This document shows, piece after piece, positions 59,663-64,000 of a stretch of DNA of 64,000 nt. The position numbers and the translations under genes were made by a program. The notes beneath the pieces are model-generated. The model was given only the letters and a program-made list of their open reading frames with translations. It had not been told where the DNA came from and did not search any database. The DNA is from Halobacillus yeomjeoni. GTDB taxonomy: Bacteria > Bacillota > Bacilli > Bacillales > Halobacillaceae. Position 1 is the stretch's first letter, and the number at the start of each line of letters is the position of its first letter. The stretch spans positions 930,001 to 994,000 of the forward strand of contig NZ_JAIVAI010000001.1 in the NCBI RefSeq assembly GCF_020171525.1. The letters are read 5' to 3'.

Positions 59663-60298
59663 TTATTCCACTACTGTAAATGTCCCTGTCATGCCCGCTT
59701 CTTCGTGGCCGGGAACTGTGCATACAAACTCATATTCACCTGTTTCAGAAGGGATGAATTTAAGTTTCACCGTTTGACCCGATTTCGCATTCATGTGGAA
59801 ACTGTTTTTATGGTGCCCATCGTGATCCCCTGCGGCATGAACTTTAGTTACACCGAACAGTTCATCCAGCATGGACATTGATTCAGGGTGATCCGGCATT
59901 TCCCCTTTATAGGTGATTTCCGCTTTTAATTCAGTAGTAGTCAGATCATGGAACATATCCCCATCATTGATCAAAACCAACTCATATTCGACACCTTTTT
60001 TCAAAGTGATTTCGCTCGGATCGAAACCCATCTCATAAGCTGACACTTCAATCACGTTGTTATTTTCATCGTACATATGTTTTTCTTCATCCGATTGTTT
60101 TGAAGAGTCCTTACTTTTATCTTCAGATTCACCTTTTTCGGTTTCATTTTCTGAACCGGATTCATTTTCAGTCGTTTCGTCCGCCACTTGTTCTTCCGTA
60201 TCTTTTTCTGATACTTGTTCGGAACTACTGCAGCCTACAAGCGCGAACGAGGATATAATTCCTATGAATATGATTAATAAATGTTTATAATTCATCAT
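59663..60298 (-). CDS. Cupredoxin-domain lipoprotein
   Basis: The 211-residue membrane-anchored protein has a lipoprotein signal (IIFIGIISSFALVGC, lipobox LVGC) and a Glu/Ser/Asp-rich linker (residues ~24-70). The plastocyanin-like domain has type-1 copper ligands: His in DMFHDLT, then C-x4-H-x4-M in CTVPGHEEAGM. It also contains an inserted His-rich loop (HAAGDHDGHHKNSFH). It may carry electrons or bind copper outside the cell; it lies beside copper genes. Confidence 0.88.
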   Translation of the reverse strand: MMNYKHLLIIFIGIISSFALVGCSSSEQVSEKDTEEQVADETTENESGSENETEKGESEDKSKDSSKQSDEEKHMYDENNNVIEVSAYEMGFDPSEITLKKGVEYELVLINDGDMFHDLTTTELKAEITYKGEMPDHPESMSMLDELFGVTKVHAAGDHDGHHKNSFHMNAKSGQTVKLKFIPSETGEYEFVCTVPGHEEAGMTGTFTVVE

Positions 60299-60445
60299 GT
60301 TCCCCTCCCTGGTAATAGGTCTAAACTAACCGTATCACAAGGAGAATAAACCCATCAATTTATTATAGTTTCGAAATGAATTTACTCAGCTATTCAATCC
60401 AATCAAGCACTCCGAAGATGCTCAGCACCCATCCTATTCTTTTTC

Positions 60446-60488
60446 AGTACTGCCTGCCATAAATTTAGATATATAAGGAGGCAGTACT
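60446..60488 (+). promoter_or_regulatory. Hairpin sequestering the ribosome site of the 188-aa membrane protein gene
   Basis: AGTACTGCCT (60446-60455) pairs perfectly with AGGCAGTACT (60479-60488). The 3' arm contains the end of AAGGAGG and runs up to the ATG at 60489. The loop is 23 bases and AT-rich. A translational switch or thermosensor is possible. Confidence 0.5.
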
Positions 60489-61055
60489 ATGGGCTATTTT
60501 TTGATCTATTCTATCTTTACAGCGACTTCCATTTCAGTAGCTTCTATGATTTTAGGAAAGAAATTTCTCAAACATCTTAAAGAGCATGAGAGGAAGGTTA
60601 TTGCCATGGTTTCCGGGACAAGTACGACCATGCTTTTAGGGATAAGTCTAGCCGTATTTTATACTGATTATCTATTGTTAGCTACATTGATAGGCATCAG
60701 TTCAGGGCTTTTCCTTGGTGGGTTGAATGGAATCACCCTTGGCTTCATCCCTGCCTTCGAAGGAGCTATGTCAGGCTTTATGGGTGGGATGATGGGAGTT
60801 ATGCTTGGGGCTATGCTTCCACTTGAAGACTCGTATTTATTAGTTCAACTATTCATGGTTTTCGCTTTATGTTCTTTGATGTTGTTTGGCATTTTTTTAA
60901 ACAAGCAGTCAGACAAATCAAATGTGAATAGGAAATGGTTCATTAAACCACTTTTCATAAGCATCCTTATTATTGGATATATGCTCACCGGCAACTATTT
61001 CAGCCAATCAACAATTAATGAAACACCTGTCCAGTCCCACCATCATAAGCACTAA
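60489..61055 (+). CDS. Hypothetical membrane protein, Gly/Met-rich, 188 aa
   Basis: Not recognised by name. Five or six membrane helices are visible, with a Gly/Met-rich pair of helices in the middle (FEGAMSGFMGGMMGVMLGAM) and a His-rich C-terminal tail (QSHHHKH). Met- and His-rich membrane segments are common in copper transporters, and the gene is surrounded by copper genes, so a role in copper handling is a reasonable inference. Start ATG follows AAGGAGG inside a hairpin. Confidence 0.75.
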   Translation: MGYFLIYSIFTATSISVASMILGKKFLKHLKEHERKVIAMVSGTSTTMLLGISLAVFYTDYLLLATLIGISSGLFLGGLNGITLGFIPAFEGAMSGFMGGMMGVMLGAMLPLEDSYLLVQLFMVFALCSLMLFGIFLNKQSDKSNVNRKWFIKPLFISILIIGYMLTGNYFSQSTINETPVQSHHHKH

Positions 61056-61106
61056 TAAATGTTTTGGTCTGGCGGGCCAATGGCCTGAGGGTATATGAAG
61101 CACAAA

Positions 61107-61142
61107 AAAAGAAACCGCAGCTACCGAGCTGTGGTTTCTTTT
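61107..61142. terminator. Bidirectional terminator
   Basis: AAAGAAACC-g-CAGCT/AGCTG-t-GGTTTCTTT stem with outer A and T tails. Confidence 0.88.
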
Positions 61143-61154
61143 CTATTCTTACAT

Positions 61155-61481
61155 TTATGCAATGCTTTTGCATGCATCCGCACACTTGAAGCAAGCTTCC
61201 GCACATTTTTGGCAGTGATCGTGATTATGTTTCTTACATTCATTTCCGCACGCCTCACAAATTTCTGCACAGACGTTCGCGAGTTGGGCTGCGAAAGGAG
61301 TTCCCCTCACTAATGCTTGCTCTAAGTAAGAACAAATATCGGCACATTCCCTATCAAGACGAATACATTGAGCCATCGGATTGATATCATCTTCTTGAAG
61401 ACATGCATCATAACAATGGTTACACGCTTCCATACATTCATGTAAAGCATCAATTACTTTTTGATAGTTTTCATGTGACAT
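61155..61481 (-). CDS. Cys-rich four-helix-bundle copper-binding protein (Csp/DUF326 type)
   Basis: The 108-residue protein stores Cu(I) through many cysteines lining a four-helix bundle. Motifs are HECMEACNHCYDACLQ (C-x3-C-x2-C-x3-C), CIRLDRECADICSYLE, NVCAEICEACGNECKKHNHD and CQKCAEACFKCADACK. The start at 61481 follows AAGGAGG; the larger frame reaching 61694 is not translated. There is no Tat or Sec signal, so it is cytosolic (Csp3-like). Confidence 0.9.
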   Translation of the reverse strand: MSHENYQKVIDALHECMEACNHCYDACLQEDDINPMAQCIRLDRECADICSYLEQALVRGTPFAAQLANVCAEICEACGNECKKHNHDHCQKCAEACFKCADACKSIA

Positions 61482-61641
61482 GAAAAAATTCCTCCTTTGA
61501 ATTTTTGCTACATATTTACAATTTCCTGTGAATGGTATGAATAAACATAAATAACAAAATTCACTTAACATAGGTGTCCTGGGCGAGGAGTACGGAAACG
61601 CTACTAGATTCAATATTTTTATTAGAGAAAAATCAAGTGCT

Positions 61642-62583
61642 CTATTTGACCCTTCCTTTATCAATGATTTTGTCCCAGGTTTCTCCGGAGTCATTTGTAA
61701 TGAAACTATCTCCCTGTACAGTGAAGATCACTAAGTTCTCGATCACCTCTGGATTTTGAGCGACGTACATTACCGCATCTTCTTTCAACTCAGGCAACTG
61801 GATATCTCCGGTTTTTTCACTTCGCCAATCATACTCCTTTAATGAAGGCATCCCATCGTAATGACCATAGAGTAATCGGTCATTTGAAAAATGAAGGCCG
61901 CCAGCTTGTCCAGGTTCAGAGATCAATTCAAACGTCCCACCAGCGTCTTTGCTGAAGAACACTCCTGTTTCAGTAGAGATGGCTAAAGTTTTTTTATCAT
62001 CGGGATGGACAGCAATTTGAAAAATGTTTTTTCCTAAGTTTTCGGCTTTTAACTTTTCCCATGTTTCTCCTTTGTTGAAACTTCGGTATAGACCTTGATC
62101 CATTTCAGAATTAGGCACCTGGTTCAGCACATAAATAGCTTCATTATTATAACCGACGCCCATCGCATGAAAATCGCTTTCTCCTTCAAATCCATAGGAC
62201 GTCAACTCTTTTTCGTTTATGTTCCCTTGTTGAATTCCTATGGGATTCGGGAGATCGCTCGCTTTTCCTGGATGACCGGACGTGTAAAACCCATCCTTCA
62301 CAGCTGCAAATCCCATATAATCATTTTTGTGGAAATCTGATTCCAACCAGCCTTCATTTTTATAAATTTTAATCCCTTCATGGGCAGCAAAAGCAAGAAT
62401 ATCTTTTTCCAAAAACCCTATCCCATGAACATGTTTCACTTTACCATCAAATGCAGATAAATGAGCATTCTCAACTTTTTCGTTTTCCTTCGTATCCGTT
62501 TCACCGGATTCTTCAGAACCGGTGCATCCCGTGATGAATAGAATCATTGTAATTATCAGGAGCACCCACACAGTGTTTTTCAT
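61642..62583 (-). CDS. F510_1955-family beta-propeller lipoprotein
   Basis: The 313-residue lipoprotein has a signal with lipobox (IITMILFITGC). Repeated sialidase/BNR-type strands follow: KVKHVHGIGFLEKDILAFAA, YRSFNKGETWEKL, GVFFSKDAGGTFELI and FITNDSGETWDKI (SxDxGxTW Asp-boxes). The family is annotated as glycosylhydrolase-like, but no catalytic evidence exists. The start ATG follows GAGGAG. It is commonly found next to copper genes, as here. Confidence 0.82.
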   Translation of the reverse strand: MKNTVWVLLIITMILFITGCTGSEESGETDTKENEKVENAHLSAFDGKVKHVHGIGFLEKDILAFAAHEGIKIYKNEGWLESDFHKNDYMGFAAVKDGFYTSGHPGKASDLPNPIGIQQGNINEKELTSYGFEGESDFHAMGVGYNNEAIYVLNQVPNSEMDQGLYRSFNKGETWEKLKAENLGKNIFQIAVHPDDKKTLAISTETGVFFSKDAGGTFELISEPGQAGGLHFSNDRLLYGHYDGMPSLKEYDWRSEKTGDIQLPELKEDAVMYVAQNPEVIENLVIFTVQGDSFITNDSGETWDKIIDKGRVK

Positions 62584-62645
62584 ACCTTTCACTCCTCTTT
62601 GATTAACTTAGTGTAGATAGGAAGGGCGTCCCTCCCATAAAAAAT

Positions 62646-62673
62646 ATACCCTAAGAAAACGATCTTAGGGTAT
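62646..62673 (-). terminator. Terminator after copZ
   Basis: ATACCCTAAGA/TCTTAGGGTAT, 11-bp perfect stem, then ATTTTTTATGGG on the minus strand. Confidence 0.88.
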
Positions 62674-62688
62674 TGCCATCATTGTTGT

Positions 62689-62889
62689 TTACACGACGTC
62701 ATAGCCTTGTTCTTCAATAGCCTCAACCATTTCTTTTTCTGACACATTTTCTGAATAGGAAACTATGACTTCATTCTCAGCAAGGTGAACACTAACGTCT
62801 TCTACACCCTCTAAATTTTTCAAAGCCGTCTCTACTGCGTTCACACAATGTCCGCAGCTCATTCCTTCTACTTTAAATGTCTTTTCCAT
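62689..62889 (-). CDS. copZ: Copper chaperone CopZ
   Basis: This 66-residue heavy-metal-associated (HMA) domain protein delivers Cu(I) to CopA. The metal site is VEGMSCGHCVNAVE (MxCxxC) near residues 8-16; the fold is beta-alpha-beta-beta-alpha-beta. The start ATG 62889 follows GGGAGTG. It lies 25 bases downstream of copA on the same strand; the order copA-copZ matches one common Bacillus arrangement. Confidence 0.95.
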   Translation of the reverse strand: MEKTFKVEGMSCGHCVNAVETALKNLEGVEDVSVHLAENEVIVSYSENVSEKEMVEAIEEQGYDVV

Positions 62890-62913
62890 TTCAAACACTC
62901 CCTGCTTATCTTT

Positions 62914-64000
62914 TTACAATTTCACTCTCTTCAATCGAAGGGAATTACTGACTACACTTACGGAACTGAACGCCATGGCAGCACCGGCGACCCATGGAGC
63001 TAACAATCCGACAGCGGCTACAGGGATACCTGCTGAGTTGTAAGCAAGTGCCCAGAATAAATTCTGTTTGATGTTTTTCATCGTTTTGCGGCTGAGCTGT
63101 ATCGCTTTGGTCAAGTTCTCAAGGTCACCGCCGATAAGCGTGATATCTGCCGTTTCAATGGCAACATCCGAACCGGTACCGATTGCTACACCGATATCTG
63201 CTGTAGCCAGTGATGGTGCATCATTGATTCCGTCCCCTACCATGGCGACTTTTCTGCCACTTTTCTGAAGCTCTTTCACCTTTTCCGCTTTTTCTTCCGG
63301 CAGAACTTCAGCGAAGACTCCTTCAATACCGACTTGGGATGCAATGGCTTCGGCCGTCCGTTTATTATCTCCTGTAACCATATAAACTTCTATTCCATAC
63401 TCTTTCCATTCACGAATCACTTGTTTGGATGTTTCTTTCACTGTATCAGCGACTGCGATATACCCTTCAAGCTGAGAATCTACAGCAATGAACATCGCTG
63501 TCTTTCCTTCGTATTCCAAGTCACTGATGACCTCTTCATATTCTTGATAGGCGATTCCTTCCTGCTCCATCAACTTTCTTGTTCCGACGAGGACAGATTT
63601 TTCATCAACAATCGCTTTGATTCCATACCCTGGAATCGCCTCAAAATGGGACGTTACCTTCATCAATACTTCATTTCTTTCTCCATACTGAACGATGGCT
63701 TCAGCCAACGGGTGTTCAGACGATCGTTCAGAAGATGCTACATACATCAATAAGCTCTCATCGTCTGTATGGAACGCCTTGAAGTCAGTAACGCTCGGTT
63801 TACCTTTCGTCACCGTACCTGTTTTATCCAGTAAAATCGTATCGATTTGCTGAGTACCTTCCAAATATTCTCCGCCTTTAAAGAGAATTCCCTGCTCAGC
63901 ACCTTTTCCTGTCCCTACCATGATTGAAGTAGGCGTAGCCAGGCCAAGCGCACAAGGACAGGCGATGACGAGAACTGCAATGGCTGCTTCCAATGCTTGA
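62914..64000 (-). CDS. copA: Copper-translocating P-type ATPase CopA, C-terminal part (cut by window edge)
   Basis: CopA exports Cu(I) using ATP. The visible 362 codons start inside the membrane domain at [13 protein letters not shown] (the CPC metal site), then [13 protein letters not shown] (phosphorylation Asp), [10 protein letters not shown] (HP motif), [10 protein letters not shown] and [18 protein letters not shown]. The final helices contain [14 protein letters not shown] and the usual end [16 protein letters not shown]. The N-terminal HMA domains lie outside the window; the frame stays open to the edge. Confidence 0.96.
   Translation of the reverse strand, partial: QALEAAIAVLVIACPCALGLATPTSIMVGTGKGAEQGILFKGGEYLEGTQQIDTILLDKTGTVTKGKPSVTDFKAFHTDDESLLMYVASSERSSEHPLAEAIVQYGERNEVLMKVTSHFEAIPGYGIKAIVDEKSVLVGTRKLMEQEGIAYQEYEEVISDLEYEGKTAMFIAVDSQLEGYIAVADTVKETSKQVIREWKEYGIEVYMVTGDNKRTAEAIASQVGIEGVFAEVLPEEKAEKVKELQKSGRKVAMVGDGINDAPSLATADIGVAIGTGSDVAIETADITLIGGDLENLTKAIQLSRKTMKNIKQNLFWALAYNSAGIPVAAVGLLAPWVAGAAMAFSSVSVVSNSLRLKRVKL

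Noticed and set aside
61482-61694. N-terminal extension of the Cys-rich copper protein
   Set aside because: The ribosome site AAGGAGG and the family's usual length fix the start at 61481; the upstream part resembles no protein.

Overview
The window looks like a chromosomal segment of a spore-forming, probably halophilic or marine Bacillaceae (Halobacillus/Pontibacillus-like). Reasons are three Spo0E-like and one SinI-like regulator, B. subtilis-type recG/sda and glpFK blocks, sigma-A, sigma-B-like and sigma-54 promoters, a Na+/H+ antiporter, an AGCS symporter and many acidic secreted enzymes. The genus is inference. No rRNA, tRNA, CRISPR array, prophage or intact transposase was seen.

Layout. 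1-2.7 kb: recG (cut by the left edge) behind the serine dehydratase pair. 2.8-3.3 kb: a non-coding mobile element (copy A). 3.5-12.6 kb: housekeeping and transport genes (NCS2 purine permease, mechanosensitive-channel-like protein, Spo0E-like, YdcZ, PepF, AGCS symporter, SDR). 12.9-15.2 kb: a VmlR-like ABC-F gene with a complete ribosome-dependent attenuator, then DUF2200. 15.2-15.7 kb: element copy B. 15.8-18.9 kb: small accessory genes including an orphan immunity cluster (WapI-like, Imm8-like, SUFU) with a NUDIX gene. 19-25.7 kb: subtilisin, TetR regulator, and a sigma-54 module (PAS activator, -24/-12 promoter, YjiH, class III aminotransferase). 25.9-31 kb: FAD oxidase, GNAT, element copy C, a frameshifted gene, NhaC. 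31-42 kb: secreted metzincin, first S8-SLH protease, SinI-like and two more Spo0E-like genes, and two phosphoesterase-type exported proteins. 42.5-51.1 kb: acetate transporter, element D and a full Tad pilus operon behind a cyclic di-GMP riboswitch. 51.3-53.9 kb: glpFK with cre and a GlpP-type leader. 54-59.6 kb: DinB, second S8-SLH protease, nucleotidyltransferase, SDR, GDPD. 59.6-64 kb: copper handling (cupredoxin lipoprotein, Cys-rich bundle, F510_1955 lipoprotein, CopZ, CopA cut by the right edge).

Three things stand out. First, a family of transposase-free elements at four sites carries TIRs beginning GGCTCTGTTA and, in the two best copies, perfect 8-bp target duplications. Each full copy holds two inverted structured modules whose stems differ by compensating changes. 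Second, regulatory RNA is dense: the vmlR attenuator, the c-di-GMP-I riboswitch on the Tad operon, a pilin/machinery terminator, the glpF leader, an orphan leader terminator and a start-site hairpin. Third, several short genes below normal length cut-offs are present: the Flp pilin, a SinI-like protein, a Spo0E-like protein and two unknown 48-residue proteins.
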